This document shows positions 1 to 13,463 of a DNA stretch of 64,000 nt, piece by piece (the stretch's first letter is position 1; each line of letters starts with the position of its first letter). A program made the position numbers and the translations under genes. The notes below the pieces were generated by a model. The model saw only the letters and a program-made list of their open reading frames with translations, ran no database searches and was not told the DNA's origin. This DNA is from Lycocorax pyrrhopterus obiensis (taxonomy: Eukaryota; Chordata; Aves; Passeriformes; Paradisaeidae): contig JACSVZ010000002.1 in the NCBI GenBank assembly GCA_014706295.1, positions 16,166,494 to 16,230,493 on the forward strand, given 5' to 3'.

Positions 1-507
1 ATGCTGTGGGTTTTATTGAAACTTCAAACTGTGCTTTGCTTTTCTGGCAAATAGTACTTGTACTTTTATAGCAAATAACCAGCCGCCTTGGTTCCACCAG
101 CACCATCGTCACTCCTCCTCCTCTTCTGAGACAGAGAATTTGGATATTCTGTAGTGTGCAATGAAATTTCAGTAGTTTCTATTGTTTAGCTTATCCACTG
201 TTTTATTGCATTGCATTAGTTCAGAAAAAGAGGTGATGGAAAACATTAGTGGGCTGTTGGACTACGGTACTTTTTTCTCTTTAACTGTAATACAAGCAGG
301 TGTTACTGATTTGAAAGCAGTAAAGTAGAAGATTTCTTAAAATTGACATGCTGAAGTACTTGACAGCATTTCCTTTATAAAACATGGTAGAACTCTCATG
401 TAAAGTAAAATATTTTTGCTCCTGAATTAAATCTTATAAAGCAAACTGGTAAGTTTTTTTCTGGAGAAAATGGAAATGATTCCAGTTGTTTCCACCTTCT
501 GCCACAG
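1..507 (+). other. MPP7: MPP7 intron (3' part)
   Basis: AT-rich sequence before the first visible exon, ending in a pyrimidine tract and CAG. I see no coding exon or recognisable repeat in it. Confidence 0.8.
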
Positions 508-616
508 GTTTATCGAGTATGGCGAGTATAAAAACAACTACTATGGGACAAGTTTAGACTCTGTTCGATCAGTTCTAGCTAAAAACAAAGTTTGTTTGTT
601 GGATGTGCAACCTCAT
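508..616 (+). CDS. MPP7: MPP7 third-from-last coding exon
   Basis: The acceptor is a pyrimidine tract ending CCACAG at 507 and the donor is GTAAGT at 617. The exon encodes [20 protein letters not shown] and then [16 protein letters not shown] (one R-S overlap), the GMP-binding-like Y-G-T segment of the GuK fold. It is entered with one nucleotide of the preceding codon and leaves in phase 0. Confidence 0.92.
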
Positions 617-3600
617 GTAAGTAAGCATGTCTTCTGAACTCTTGTACTTCCCCATATTGCATATTGGAATTCCAGGAAAAAATACTTCTAAAAAGGTGTA
701 CTTTATCCCACACTGAATGACTGTCGAGTGGGTTTGCTGGCTACCTTTATTTCAGCAAGGCTCTCTGAAAAGAGACAAATATACAGCCAGTAAATAAGGG
801 AATTGGAAGCCTGCAGCATAATACCAAAGATTTAATTACAGAACACTCCTATATTTCCATTCATCTTTCTGTTAGTTTGGGCAAGAGATTGTCTCTGAAA
901 CTTTAATTTCAGAATAGCTTTGAGTTATCACCCAGTTCAGCAACTCGCTCTCACATGTTTCACTGGACTGTTCATGCCAACGGTTTCCATGCAGGGTGGA
1001 CATGAGTCAAGGAATGCGCTAAATGTGATGTTGGCTGGATAATTGTTAAGAACATTCTTCTCTAAACCATTTTTTCTTGCACTGACCTTGTATTTTAACC
1101 CCTCTGAACAGCTCCACCGGGTATTTTTTTGCTCCTAATAACCCCAGTGCTTCCAGGAGCTGGACTAATATGTTTAACCTAGCCAAAACATCTCTTCTTC
1201 AAGGGTGGCCAGTGTATGCCTTCTGAACCTTGGCACAGCTCCCAGGGCTCCCGGAGCAGATACAGGGTTGTGCCCTGGGAGCAGGGCAGCAGCTGCACTG
1301 GCAGAGGAGTGGCCGGGGAGGCCATACCCCTTGCCAGGGGAGGAGGGGAGCTGATGAGACCATTGCCTGTCCCACACAGCCCTGTGTTCCTGCAGAGCAC
1401 TAAATTCTTTAGGGGACCCAAGCTTGTGAACCATTCTGGGATTCCACTCTCCAGTATGGGATTTTCCTGTGGACCCTGGCAGTATGGAAACGATAGAAAT
1501 CTTCTGACCATCCATACTACCACCCTGTGCTGCAATTGAATCATAGACCTGCCTCTAACACCATATGTAGCTCGCTCAGGAAGAACGAACAGCAGGGAGT
1601 TGTGTGGTGGGCACAGAGTACTGAAGAGAAAAATCACTGGCCTTTTGTGAACTTTTCATCGGTACAGAAAGGGTTATTCTTGCTAAAATGGGTTGAACTT
1701 TTCCTCCTCCCCTGAATACCTGTTGTTCCCCTCCACCCTCTTGGTGCCAGTGGCACTGGTGTGCACAACTCAGCCTTTGCCACACAGATGGGGTTTACCA
1801 GCAGCTGTGTGGAAATCAAGACCAGTGATCACCCTTGGAGAAAGGGTTTTCTTACCATTCTGAAAATTCTCCTTACATGAATCAACGCTGGTCAGCAGAG
1901 CAGGATGACAGTAAATTAAAAATACCTGCCTAGAAATGCTTTATGGGTTTATTCTGGTCAGTGGGGAGTTTCTTTTATTACAGTAAATTCCATTTTGCAA
2001 ATCAGCTAATTAAAATCTTTCCTCTTCCCAGACAGTGAAACACTTGAGGACATACGAGTTTAAACCATTTGTTATATTTATAAAGCCTCCATCACTTGAC
2101 CGTTTGAGAGAGACCAGAAAAAATGCCAAGATTATTTCAAGTAAAGATGATAAGGGAACTGCAAAACCCTTTACAGTAAGTATAATTAGACATGGTAAAA
2201 CATGAGAACCTGTTAAGTGTTTTGTTGTAGAAGTTTACCTTGAAACTAAAGGTGATCACTGGATCTCATTGACAGCACTTGTCAGGGCTTACACAAGCAT
2301 CTTTCTGTTTCCCAGCCTCTCTCACATTACACATTTACTGTGGTGTTTTCATTGTTTGATATGCTCATGGGTATTTACAATTTCCATGGTCCTCTGATTT
2401 TATGTCATTGAAGAACCCCCACAGGGCAAGCATATCTTTATGAGAGATAATGCTGTGGATTTCCTTTAAAAAATTTGCACCTGGGCTTAGGTGTTTCTGT
2501 TCAAATATAAGAATTTATTTGTTTTATCAATGTATTAAGGGGTCTAAATTTAGAGGAAAATTCAAATATAAAAAAACCAATTAAAAATAAATGCTACTGT
2601 AATAAAAAGCCCATATTTGTGGATAAGAGAAATAGAGGGGTTTTTAAATGTTATAGGAAAATAAACACCGTGAGAAAGAAGAAATCTAAGCAAAGAAAAA
2701 ATTATGATTTTTGTCAATAGTCGGAAAAAAAATTTAGATTACCCAACATTAACATACTTGCTTCCTTGTAATATAATGAAATTATATTTTAATTGAAGCT
2801 ACAGCTAAGTTGATCATCATTATACTGTTTATCTGTATTTACAGTGTGTATAATTTTTCCTCATTCAGATGTTATTTAGGATTTTTTAGGTTTTGTTTCA
2901 AAGTCAGTCACAGATATAGTCACAGACTGTATCTGTGTAGAATGTGCATTTGGAATAGTTTGGAAATTACATGCTGTCAGAAAATGTTGGTTTGTTACTT
3001 ATAAAAAGTAAAAGGAGTTTGTTTGTAAGAGCAACCTTCAGGACATTGCTTAGTTAGGACAGGTTTAATCTCTCAAAGTCATTTAAACAAGTTGCTAAGA
3101 TTTGTTCCCTCCCCAAACATGACGAGAAATCCACTAAGCCAGATTGAAGAAGGCATAGAATGTTGACTGCTACCAAGCTCTTAAAAGAAAAACGGCTGTG
3201 CTGTAATACATGGTGTGCTAAGAGCAAGCTGAGACTAACATAATGAAACTTTAAATGTATCATCAAAGTAAACAGCTAGAAACATTTTCCAGTGGTGCTG
3301 CTAACAGAAAATGTCTCTGTAATTACCATGCAGTGACTAATTGTGTCACTTCAAGGGAAGAGATGAAAGAATTGCCTGTTGAGCAGAGTCAACTCATCAG
3401 AATACTCTCTGAGATCACTTGTAATGGTAATTTCTATTTTTTTTAAATTAGAAGTACAGTTTCCATCTCCTGATGAGATAAGAAATAAGTGATTAGACCA
3501 TGTTTAATACAGAATGAGTTTATGCAGTGTTGCTATGGACTGGCTGTGCACTGATCTTTATTGCACTGATGTTACTAGGAAGAAGATTTTCATGAAATGA

Positions 3601-3758
3601 TTAAATCTGCCCATGTGATGGAGAGCCAGTATGGCCACCTTTTTGACAAGGTGATAGTCAACGATGACCTCGCTACAGCTTACAGTGAGCTTAAAACAAC
3701 TTTTGACAGGTTGGAGACCGAAACCTTCTGGGTTCCTGTCAGCTGGCTACACTCATAG
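508..3758 (+). CDS. MPP7: MPP7, last three coding exons (C-terminal guanylate kinase-like domain)
   Basis: CDS segments are 508-616, 2032-2175 and 3579-3758, about 143 residues ending in TAG. The translation starts [20 protein letters not shown] and ends WVPVSWLHS, which I recognise as the C-terminal part of the guanylate kinase-like (GuK) domain and tail of MPP7. MPP7 is a p55-type MAGUK (L27-PDZ-SH3-GuK) that binds DLG1 and LIN7 and helps build epithelial junctions and polarity. The GuK domain of this family is a protein-interaction module with little or no kinase activity. All three junctions have GT donors and AG acceptors and keep the frame: the first exon enters with one leftover base, and the other two are whole codons. 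The L27, PDZ and SH3 exons lie upstream of the window. The family assignment is secure; the MPP7 paralogue call rests on remembered sequence and on ODAD2 being next door. Confidence 0.93.
617..2031 (+). other. MPP7: MPP7 intron
   Basis: A GT-AG intron. A GC-richer patch at about 1190-1480 has short open frames on both strands but no splice context or family resemblance. It may be an old repeat or just local composition. Confidence 0.85.
2032..2175 (+). CDS. MPP7: MPP7 penultimate coding exon
   Basis: The acceptor TTCCCAG ends at 2031 and the donor GTAAGT starts at 2176. The exon has exactly 48 codons in phase 0/0. The translation starts [20 protein letters not shown], followed by the [14 protein letters not shown] segment. 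This is the typical MAGUK GuK core, with the strand VIFIKPP and the charged helix after it. Confidence 0.93.
2176..3578 (+). other. MPP7: MPP7 intron
   Basis: A GT-AG intron, AT-rich, with no additional exon or recognisable repeat seen. Confidence 0.85.
3579..3758 (+). CDS. MPP7: MPP7 terminal coding exon with stop codon
   Basis: The acceptor TTACTAG ends at 3578. The exon encodes [20 protein letters not shown], then [11 protein letters not shown] and the C-terminus [12 protein letters not shown], followed by TAG at 3756-3758. The lone Trp-Val-Pro-Val-Ser-Trp tail is characteristic of MPP family GuK domains. Confidence 0.94.
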   Translation, partial: EEDFHEMIKSAHVMESQYGHLFDKVIVNDDLATAYSELKTTFDRLETETFWVPVSWLHS

Positions 3759-6700
3759 TAACGTTTTAAGTAGAAAAACCTCTGCTGTTGTATCAGCATC
3801 TAAACCTGGGGCATGGTTAGGCTTTACTTGATGGCCATTTTCTTGGGAGGAGGGCTTTTAACTCTACTGAGCAGCAGGTATACTCTTCATGCACTTGGAA
3901 CTGGTCTTGTTTTCCTGTGTCTTCAATTCTCCTGCCCACAATTTGGGGCAGAACAGTCAGATTAAACCAGAGATTTACTGTGCTCCGTAAAGTGAACTAA
4001 TACTAGAATAGCAAAACTGCCAAACACCTCTTATCATCCGTCATCTGTGTGTTTCCAAGATGAGTGTTTTTAACAGAGAGTTTCCAGAAGATACAAATTA
4101 ATGCTGGAGATCAGTTTTAACATAACTGTTCCTATAAAGAGCACATCAGGACTTGGAAGTTATTGCCCTTTTAGTGTTTGAGAGAACTGAAACAGGCAAA
4201 AGTGACCAACATTTTTATGAGGAAGACATCATAATTTTAATTATGTATCAGTGTGTTTTTACTTTTCTAGATGTGAACCTTGTCTTACATGTACAGACTG
4301 ATTTAAGTATTCCTTTGCAATTACGTACTCATGTAAAGAAAGATGTATTCAGTGGCTTAATTGTGAAATACTCAGCTGTGAGCATGCATAGATTGAAAAT
4401 ACTTTCACACATGCTCTGTGGCACAACAAAGAAAAGCCATGGGAATAATTATTTTAATAGGAAAAAATGTGAGTTAGTGTGTATATAACTTCAAAGTCTT
4501 TGGGATTAAACTTCTGTAAAATCAGTGGCAAAGTGATACGAAGAGCAACAAAGTAGAGAATAATTTTTTTTCCTCCTTTAAATTGATTTCAAATATTTTT
4601 GGCACGCTTTAGAACAATTTTCCCATCAGAAATTTTCAAACAGTGAGGAAACCTTGGACATCTGAGAAGCAGTTGAAAGAGATTCATTCTTTTTATTGTT
4701 GAGTATGTAGCAATACATTTTAGGAGTGTAACATGTATTTGTCTCCACTCAAAAATAACTTAATGCTGTAGAATTCACTGTAAAAAACATCCTTGTCACT
4801 GGTCAGACAGTTGGAAACCGCATTTCAAGATCTGATGTGTCAGTGTAAGCAAATGTATATTAGAGGATGTATTTTTAATATAGGTAATTTGGCATTTTTC
4901 TTTATTTACTACTGATATGCAGGAAATGAGTACACATGTAAAGACCAAGTAACACCTGTGTGTTGTGTTGTGAATATGTCTTGTAAGTACAGAATGTGTA
5001 TAGGAACTTGCTGACTTCAGATCATCCCATCTGTGGTATTCAAACAGGAAACCATTATTTCATGTTAATCTGTAAAGAGAATATAGCTCTCTTGTTTAAA
5101 GAAAAAAGAATTTAGTGAAACTTTATATATTTATGAAAGGGTTGAAAAGGGATGTTAAGTTTTTAAATTTCTTGTCAATGTGATCATTTATTAAAGAGAT
5201 TACTAAGTCTGTAATTTGAAACAGTCTCTGTAAATGGAGCTCAACATTCCATGTAAATATTTTATTTCAGTTCGTATGCTGATAAAGCCATCAGGTTTTG
5301 CAGTTTTATTCTAAATGTGTATTTAATATGTGGGCCATTGCATTTGGCTTAGAGTCTTATAAAACAAATGAAATGCAAGAAACAACAGCAAAATCCCTGG
5401 GAGTCTGGAAATGTTTATGCAAGAGTTACAGATGTACTGAGTCCCAGTATGGATACATACTCTGCTTGAACAGCTCTACTGTAAATTCTGTCAAATTTCA
5501 CCATTTTCCTGGTGGACTTAAACTTTTTTTGTAACATAAATAGGAATTTGTTGATTAAATTAACTGCACAGAGATTATCTGAGTTGAGAAGACATTTTCT
5601 ATTTTTTTTTAATTACTGAAAATCAAACTATTTTTCAGGGGATATGGAATTCAGTGGGTCAGTTTGCCTTTGCCTGTGAGATGCCAGGTGCCTTCACCAT
5701 CTCTTGAAATGGAGAGGACACTCAGCATCTCTCAGGATCTGGCCATTTCCAACAGGAGGGGCTTTAGTCCTCACTAAAACACTTTTAACACTGCTTCTAA
5801 CCTCGGCTGTCTTGGAACATTGGGGTACAGTCATGCTCACATAAAGGACCTGCTTTTCTCTTTATGAAGTAGAAACTAGAATAATCTGCAAACTCCCTGG
5901 TAGAGACAGTTCTGGCTGTCCTGCAGGCTGTTTTTCCTGTCTTTTTGAAATTAATTTAATTCCCATTCCTGGGTCGGTGTGGTCTAGGAGGATCTTGTGC
6001 ACCGCTTTGCTGTCCTGGGCAGCAGTAAGCAGCGTGGTGCTCTGCTGCATTCCCAGAGACACTGACCCTCTGATCCGCGGCACAGTCCTGGCAGGAGTCT
6101 CCCAGACCGATGGCTGCCTGCCCCATCTCTGAGCCAGGAGCTAATTCCTGAACAGTAACACCTGCAAAAGAAAGGGAATCTCAAAAACATAGATCCAACC
6201 AACAAAGTAAAACGTGCACAGAGTCTTTGAAGAGCTGGAAATGGTTTTAATTACATTACTAAATTGCTTTTGAAAAATCAACATTATTGCAGTGTTAACT
6301 TCAAAAGCTAAAAATGAAAGCCCTCCACAAGGCAGGCAGAGATGACAGTAAGTCTAGGCAGAAAAAACATCTTAGCCCAACAGTTTCAACAGGACAGGAG
6401 CCTGCTTATCATGATGGATGCTGAGCCTGTGTGCTGAACTATTCTGGGATACCAAGGGGAACAGGGGGGTGGATTGTTCCATTGACTCCTAAGAATTTGG
6501 GAACGAAGACAACTAAACATGTTTCCAATATTCCACATATTCAAGTTCTGCTGTGTGGGTTTTTAGAGAAATGTATGTTTTGACAGTCAAGTTCAGATGT
6601 TTTTATTGTATTCTAGCTGTTTGCTGTAGTCAAACAAAGGGTAGTATTTTTTAATATTGTACCAAGCTCTATACTTGAACTCACCATCAGGTCCTTGGTT

Positions 6701-6765
6701 GATGTCTTACCTGAAATCTGATCTTACCTTCTTATGCAAAACAATAAATTATTGATATACCACTG
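3759..6765 (+). other. MPP7: Probable MPP7 3' UTR and 3' flank
   Basis: About 3 kb of AT-rich, T-rich sequence follows the MPP7 stop without an obvious exon. A canonical AATAAA lies at 6743-6748, with a T/GT-rich stretch 20-40 bases downstream. That would give a 3' UTR of about 3 kb, plausible for this gene. Earlier polyadenylation is possible. A GC-richer patch at about 5640-6130 is unexplained. The end is inferred from the signal alone. Confidence 0.4.
6743..6748 (+). terminator. Candidate polyadenylation signal for MPP7
   Basis: An AATAAA hexamer followed by a T-rich element around 6768-6785. It lies about 55 bases before a CR1 insertion. It is the best-placed canonical signal I noticed downstream of the stop, but AATAAA is common in AT-rich DNA. 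Confidence 0.4.
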
Positions 6766-6802
6766 AAGTTGTTTTTCCTTTATTGTAAATTGCACCATAA
6801 AA

Positions 6803-7178
6803 TATCATAGACTTATAGAATGGTTGGCCTGGGAAGGGACCTTAAAGATCATCTCATTCCAACCCCCCTGCCATTGTCAGGAACACTTTCACTTGATCAG
6901 GTTACTCTGAGCCCCATCCAGCCTATCCTTGAACACTGCCAGCAGTGGGGCATCCACAATGTCTCTGGGCAACCTGTTCCAGTCTTAGCCCTCTCACAGT
7001 AAAGATTTCTTCCTAATACCTAATCTAAACCCACCATCCTTCATCTTAAAGCCATTCCCCCTCGTTCTGTCACTACATTGCCTTGTATAAAGTCCCTCTC
7101 CAGCTCTCTTGTAGCTCCCTTTTGGCACTGGAAGGTGCCATAAGGTCTCCTCAGAGCCTTCTCTTCTCCAGGATGAAT
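6803..7178 (-). mobile_element. CR1 LINE, 3' end fragment, minus strand
   Basis: This reads as the reverse complement of the avian CR1 3' terminus. It starts with the ATAGAATGGTT-type end and GGGAAGGGACCTTAAAGATC. It continues through the CCAACCCCCCTGCCAT, CATCCACAATGTCTCTGGGC and CTCACAGTAAAGATTTCTTC blocks, and ends with AGCCTTCTCTTCTCCAGG. It is a typical 5'-truncated copy of about 375 bases. Divergence is moderate, so it is not a recent insertion. Confidence 0.93.
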
Positions 7179-10100
7179 AAAATTACTTAAAAAGGTAAAA
7201 TGCCTAAGTAGTAAGTTATTTCATGGGACTTTCTATTAACTATAATGCTCCAATTATCTTAAATGGAAAAACAAAGCACCCTAGAACAAGAACAACAATT
7301 CTCAATATTTCATTTTTATTGCCAAACTCTTCTTCAGAATTGATGTTTACCCTTTCCTGTAGCCCACCCCATAATGAACCATTTTCTTTCTGAGAGGAAA
7401 AGCTTATGTCAGTGGATCAAACTGGAATATCAGCTCATCTGGGCTTGCAAAGTCTCAGAGTGTTGTCCAAGTTGTTGACGGAGTGTTTCACCGGACACAT
7501 GCACTTCTAGGCCATTCACGAGTCCCATGGGAAGTTGTGCTCATTTGTAGGACTCAGAGAAAGTAGTGCTTGAACTCAGTTACTTTTTGCATTGTGTTAT
7601 GCCTTTTCCAGAAAACAAAAAAGAAGCCTAACACAGACTAGGATTAGAGAGAAGACCTTTAAGCTCCTTCTGTTTTGTTTCAGTGCACTATTCTGCATTT
7701 CCCACATGTACTTCAGTTCAGGTTTCTACTGTGTGTGGAAAATTTTTTCTTCAGTAAAGCTCATATTTAGCTTTTGTGAGATTGTTTCAAAGGATGAATA
7801 CTTTCTTCAGAGATTTGAAGTTATAATCTAGTCTATTTTTGCTACTGCTCTCTCTACAGTCATTTCCCCACGATTAAGAGTTTTCTGTGTATCAGTGCTT
7901 AAAGTCATTTGTACTTGAAATTTGCCCAAGATCCTTCTGCTCTCACAGTCATTAAGTATTTATCATATATTACCATGATTAATGTATGATACCAAGCATT
8001 CAACAGAAAAATGTCTGAACACAAAATTAAAGGAAGACTGTAGGTGTATTTATTGTTTAAGAATTCTGGTGCTAGATAATAGTTAAAGGTTTCAGCAGAA
8101 ATACACACAAAAACATTTGGAAACAGTTGAAGTCTGGTCTTAAATTTTGTCTTATGTTAAATGGCAGTACAAATGAGAGAATTTGGAGTTCTAGACAGCT
8201 GGAGACTTTTCCCCTCTTGATATCTGTGTCTGAAATACAAGTTGGATATTTGGAAGACTGTATGGAATGATTTTACATCTCTATAATAAAATACTATGCT
8301 ATTTTGTGTAGCTGACATCCAACATTTGAACCAAAAGGGTAAATCTGTGTGATTATTGAGACTTGCTTTGCTTCTGTTTCAGTTGTACACTTACATATGT
8401 TTAAATGAATTTTTAAGGACTCAGTGGCAAAAGCTACCAGCTACACATTTCAATATGTGAAGAAAAATATCCTCAGGATTTCCAAGAGGGTTCAAATGGC
8501 TCCAACAGTATCTGAAAACTTCTTGATAGGAAATAAATAGAGAAAATTAGGTCACAATTTCTTTTGTAATTAGATCTGTTTCTTTTCAGTAGCTGTATTA
8601 ATATTCAGAACTCGAATATGTTAAAAAAACCCAGAAGGCGATAATTTTCAAGTGAAATTTAGATTTGTGTTTTAACAAAGATGTTACAAGCTTTCTATAG
8701 GATTATACACAGGCTCATAGAAACTTTGGGTACATGTTTTAAAGTGAGGGTCTGTGGGTATGGCAGAGATGAACTGAGAACATTACAAATACAAGTACTA
8801 CCCTGAAAATGCATATTTGGTTTAGTAAAGCACTGAACAGGAGGTCAGAGACCTGTCTGCAAATGTGCTGTGGTTTCCGTTCCCTCCTTGGTAAATACAA
8901 ATAAGCACCAGTAATTCTTCATTGGTAAACCAAACTAAAATTGTCCAAATTATGGAGCTGAAATGTAGTATTCAGAAGGAGAAGAGTACTCCAGATCCTG
9001 GTGATGTTGGCCAAGATGATGCTTTACTTCCTTCTAACTTGATTAACTTTTGCAGCAAGAGTACAGCGATCACAGCTATAACGCAAAATTACCAAACTGT
9101 GTTTAGTCATTGGCAATTTCATTCTTTGTTTTCCTCTTCACCCTTGTACAGCTTCAATTCAGTAATTCAGTCATACAAGGAGGGTAAAAAAGGGATGATT
9201 AACTGATCTTGAAAAACAGACACCAAAAATTTGATACAAGGACATTTTTTACCTCCTTCCCAATGGGCACTGGGGTGGTGTGTTCCTGAAACAGAAGGGA
9301 AGAGCTAGTGTTTTTTCCAGTTGGAGAGCACCTGAACAGTGTTTTGTCCCATGAAAACAGAATTCCTCTGAGAGGGCGCTGTGGCCTGTTTGATGCATGA
9401 GAGCAGCATGTGATAAAAAAGACCAGGAGCAATTCTAAATTTTATGCAGCCAGTGTTGGCTTCAGGGGTTCTTGTTTAAGGCAATGACCATTGGGGGCAG
9501 TTCCGCTTGTTTTCTGTGTGACCTCTGGACATTTCCTGGCATGTCCTCTCCCTTTTCTAGACTTGCATTAATGGCTTGTTTTTAAGCAAACACAGTTCCC
9601 TAAAATTGGTCCTAACCTTAGGTAGTGGGAGTAGTCATGTTTCACGATCACGGCCCGCATTCATGATGGGACAGTTGCCCAGATGTGAGCATGGGTTGAG
9701 ACCACTCCACAGAGCTTTCTTAGCATGCCCTGTATGCGTTGTGCTTCCCCACTAAACCGACTTGGATGCAGCTTCTGGAGCCGTACCCCACATACAGACT
9801 GGCCTGTGTTAGGCACCAAATGAACATGGAAGAAAGACGTAGTCCCAGGTTCAAAGGAGCTGACTAAACAAAGTGAGAGAGATGGCAGAGCAGTGCAGCA
9901 GGAAGGTGCAAAGAGATGCACTGGGCACAGCTCTTCCTACCAGCTGGCACAGAGGCGGTGCTGGCCTAATGGGGCTGTCAGATCTAGGATTCAGCAGCTC
10001 ACAGAAGGTCCAGGTGGTTGGAGCTCCCTGGCAGGGCTTCGGCCCATGCTGTGTGGTGCCCAGGCACAGCCGAGGGCTTGCAGAAGCTTGGCCCTGGCAG

Positions 10101-13100
10101 CTGTGCAACCAGCTCGGCTGCAGGAGGGAATTAGCTGTGTGTGTATGAGCTCTGCTCCGCCTCCTTCCTGCAGAGCAACAACGGCAGCTCTGGTCTTGTC
10201 CCGTTTCCCTGCCTGGTGCCAATGGAGGCAGGAATGCTCCAAGTCCTGTGTGCAGTCCTGGCTACTACTGACTGTAAGGCACAAAAGGAGTTTTCTTGTT
10301 TGGTTGTGGTTTTTTCATTGTTGTTGTTGAAAACTGGCTTGAAAGCTTTGTTATTATTGGTGCTAGCTGGATAGTATGAAAGAGCAGCTTCACTTATTGG
10401 CCCTGCTGGGTTATTATTCCAGATGTTTTTCTTTACACAGCTGTTAAGCAGGAAGCAGAACCAAAACCAAAGATTGATTTGAACCATTGTTTTGTCAAAA
10501 ACCAGAACTGAACCTGAATTATTGTCTTCTTTTGACTTCATTGAATTCAGATCATCATTGGCCACAGCTGGATTCAACCCCAGCTCAAACCACACTGAAA
10601 AAAGCACAGAGCCTGACCACACTTTTGAGTAGGTGAGACTTTGAAGGCCAAGAGCCTGCATCTTGTCATAAGCACAACTGATGTTACCTTCAAGCCAACA
10701 GCAGCTTTTACTGAGCGTGTATGCACATGTACATATTGTTATGTATTTATCAAGTGCTTGAGTGTACAATTTATTTTAATGTAAAATGCAGGCTTATATT
10801 GCATAATTGGAAGATTACGGGCAGACTAAAGAAAAAACTCTACTTATAGAATACCAAAGTTTTAGCAAATAGATGTATAGTTTTACTCCAGCAGGACTCG
10901 CACATCTCAGGAAACTTAGAATTTTACATTTCATATATATTGGTTTGTCCCTTTTTTCTGGAAGTCAAAAGAGCTTGATTGAATGCAGACTACAAACTTG
11001 TTCACTACAAACCTAGTTAAACATGAAATCTTGTGGGATTAGCTTAATTGTTCCCTAAATGAAAAGGTTACTTTGTACACAGACTACAATTTTATGCTTG
11101 CCAGATAAAGAAATGTGAACCTGTCCAGAGACACAGGAATTTGTCTGTGTAGGAGTATCACTGGGCCAACTGTCTTGCCTTTTATGCGATATTGTGGTGT
11201 AAAACATCACTCCACTGGTTTCATTTTACAGAAAATAGTCTCTGTGGTGGTACCCTGTGGGAACTGAAGTATCAAGTTCTATTTTCCCTTCAAAAATCCA
11301 ACTCCATTCGTACCCTGCTCCTGACACTGCACTCTCGGTGAGTGTCAGCCAACGCGTGGGCTCGGGGGATGCTGCGGCACGGCAGAGGAGCTGCAGGGAA
11401 GCTGTTCCAAGCAAAGCAGGAGGTGCCACGCTTTGCCACGGGAGAGGTTGCCATAGGTAACACCACAGTGTTTGAAATGAGGGATGGTATCCCTGATAAG
11501 ATTACACAGTAACTAAGTAAATGAGGAAAATATTTTATTATTCCATTTTTAATTTTCAGAGGATTATGTGACACTTCTGATTATCAGACATTATTACTCT
11601 GACTGCACAGTCTTCTGTTTTTCTTTGGCTTCCCTACTGCCTCCTTGAAAGCAAGGGTCGCTGTAATTAAAGACTTTATTTGTTATATAAATGTAACCAT
11701 AAAACATGTGGAGTTCCTATCTTCCAAAGCTACCAGACCAAGCAAATAAAGACAAAATTTCTGCAAATGTTCTCAAGTGACCTATTCTGTTTAATCTCGT
11801 TTCCTTTCTTCCTAACCAGTCTTCTCAAAAAGCCTCTCCATGTCAGGGGCCAAGAGTTTAACAAAGGCAATGTGAAGCAGAGAGGAGAGGCTGGCCAGGA
11901 ACCGCTGGAACGGAGAAGCTGGGGCACTGCTGGGCTCTGAACACCGGCAGGTCTCCAAGCCTGCACAAAAGTGAGCAACCTGTGGGTGAAAACAGCATGG
12001 GAAGATGATTTGAGCAGCAAGGTGTCATTCACTCCCACTTCACTACAAGAAGGAGCCATCACCACACTTAGCCCTTCACTTACACACATTTAGCAGGGAG
12101 CAGTTGCATTACCCGTGTGAGGTAACACACTCCAGTTCTTGACTACCTCTTGGCAGACTCTGCATGTGCTTCCCCTTCACAATGTCACTGAACATAGCTC
12201 TTGACTCTGTGGTCTCCAGAAATCCTCTTCTGAAAGTGGTATTAAAACCTGCCTACCCTTAAGAGTCTGTTCGAGTCCAGCAAGTCCCATGACAGGCGTG
12301 GTTGCAGTGTCTGTGTATCGCTCACAAGGTGATAGCACTTTTAATCCTGAGCCTCCTTCATGTTCACGTACTTTGTACCAGAGGGGTGGTGGTGACTGGT
12401 GTTAACAATGCTGCCACTGGCAGAATGTTTTATACAGTTGGTGTTTGTTATTATCTCTGCAACCATGTTTAAGTACCCCCAGTGAGACACTCATGCTCAG
12501 ATTTTCTGCAGGAACTCCTGCGTTGCTCCCAGCTACACTAATTTGTCTGTCACAAAGTGAAAGTGGAAAACACAAGAGGCCAGATTCTCTCCGAAAATGA
12601 GCAAGCTCTGCAGGGAGGCAGTGCTACTGCTCTGCTTCCCTCACAGCTCCACTTACAGCAGTGGTCTTGGCTTGGGCTCATGAGCATCATGTAAAATCCT
12701 TATGGATCCTCATGGTTCCCGTGTTCAGGATTGATGATTCTTTCTTCTCTTTTAGCATCTTGTGAATAACTTAGAATTTTTTCATGCTAGTGCAACTCCC
12801 TCTCTTCCTGGTAAATTGACTCATTTTGTGCTATTGGAAAGTGCTTAGTCTGGATTGCTTCACTGTGAATACCTAATGGCTGCTGCTGCTTTCTGTATCA
12901 TGTGCCTGGGACAAGGGTGAAATATCAGCAGAGCTGACACCACTTCAATCCCTAAAGGAGCGATAGTAGGAACTCCTCCTGTAGTTAGCCTCAAATGACT
13001 TTCATCTGTACCACTTGAGCACACAGGATGGTTCCTGCAGTTTAACAGTGTGGCCCAGATGAGATGGCAGTGGATGAACACGATAAACATGCAGTGCTGG

Positions 13101-13437
13101 TGAAGTTAGAAAAGTTTCATTTTTCTTTTAACAGTATCAGCGTTCTACCTCTTGTCTTTCTGTGCCTGGGAAATCAGGAATGCCTTTGCTCTGAAGACCT
13201 TGTAATCTAATGCCAGGTCTTGCTGACTTTTACAGTTGAACCTTAGTGCGTTTCATGTGTGGTCCCTTTGACTTCTGCAACTCTCCTCACAATGGGGTTG
13301 GCAGCTCTTATCCTGGAACCAAGCTGATTACTTCTCTGGGCTCAGGGTTTGGCTTTGAGATAAGATGCAATCAGGAAAGATGATAAATATTTCAGCAACT
13401 AATCAAATACGTGAGAGCTGTCTGGTTATTATCTTTG

Positions 13438-13463
13438 GATTAGTATCTGAGATTAGTATCTGG
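13438..13463. repeat. 13-base tandem duplication
   Basis: GATTAGTATCTGA is followed immediately by GATTAGTATCTGG, two adjacent copies differing only in the last base. It is a small local duplication with no evident function. Confidence 0.8.

Noticed and set aside
10131..10769. 212-codon minus-strand open frame in intergenic DNA
   Set aside because: No resemblance to a known family, biased low-information composition, and no splice or promoter context. Overlapping frames on the other strand are just as open.
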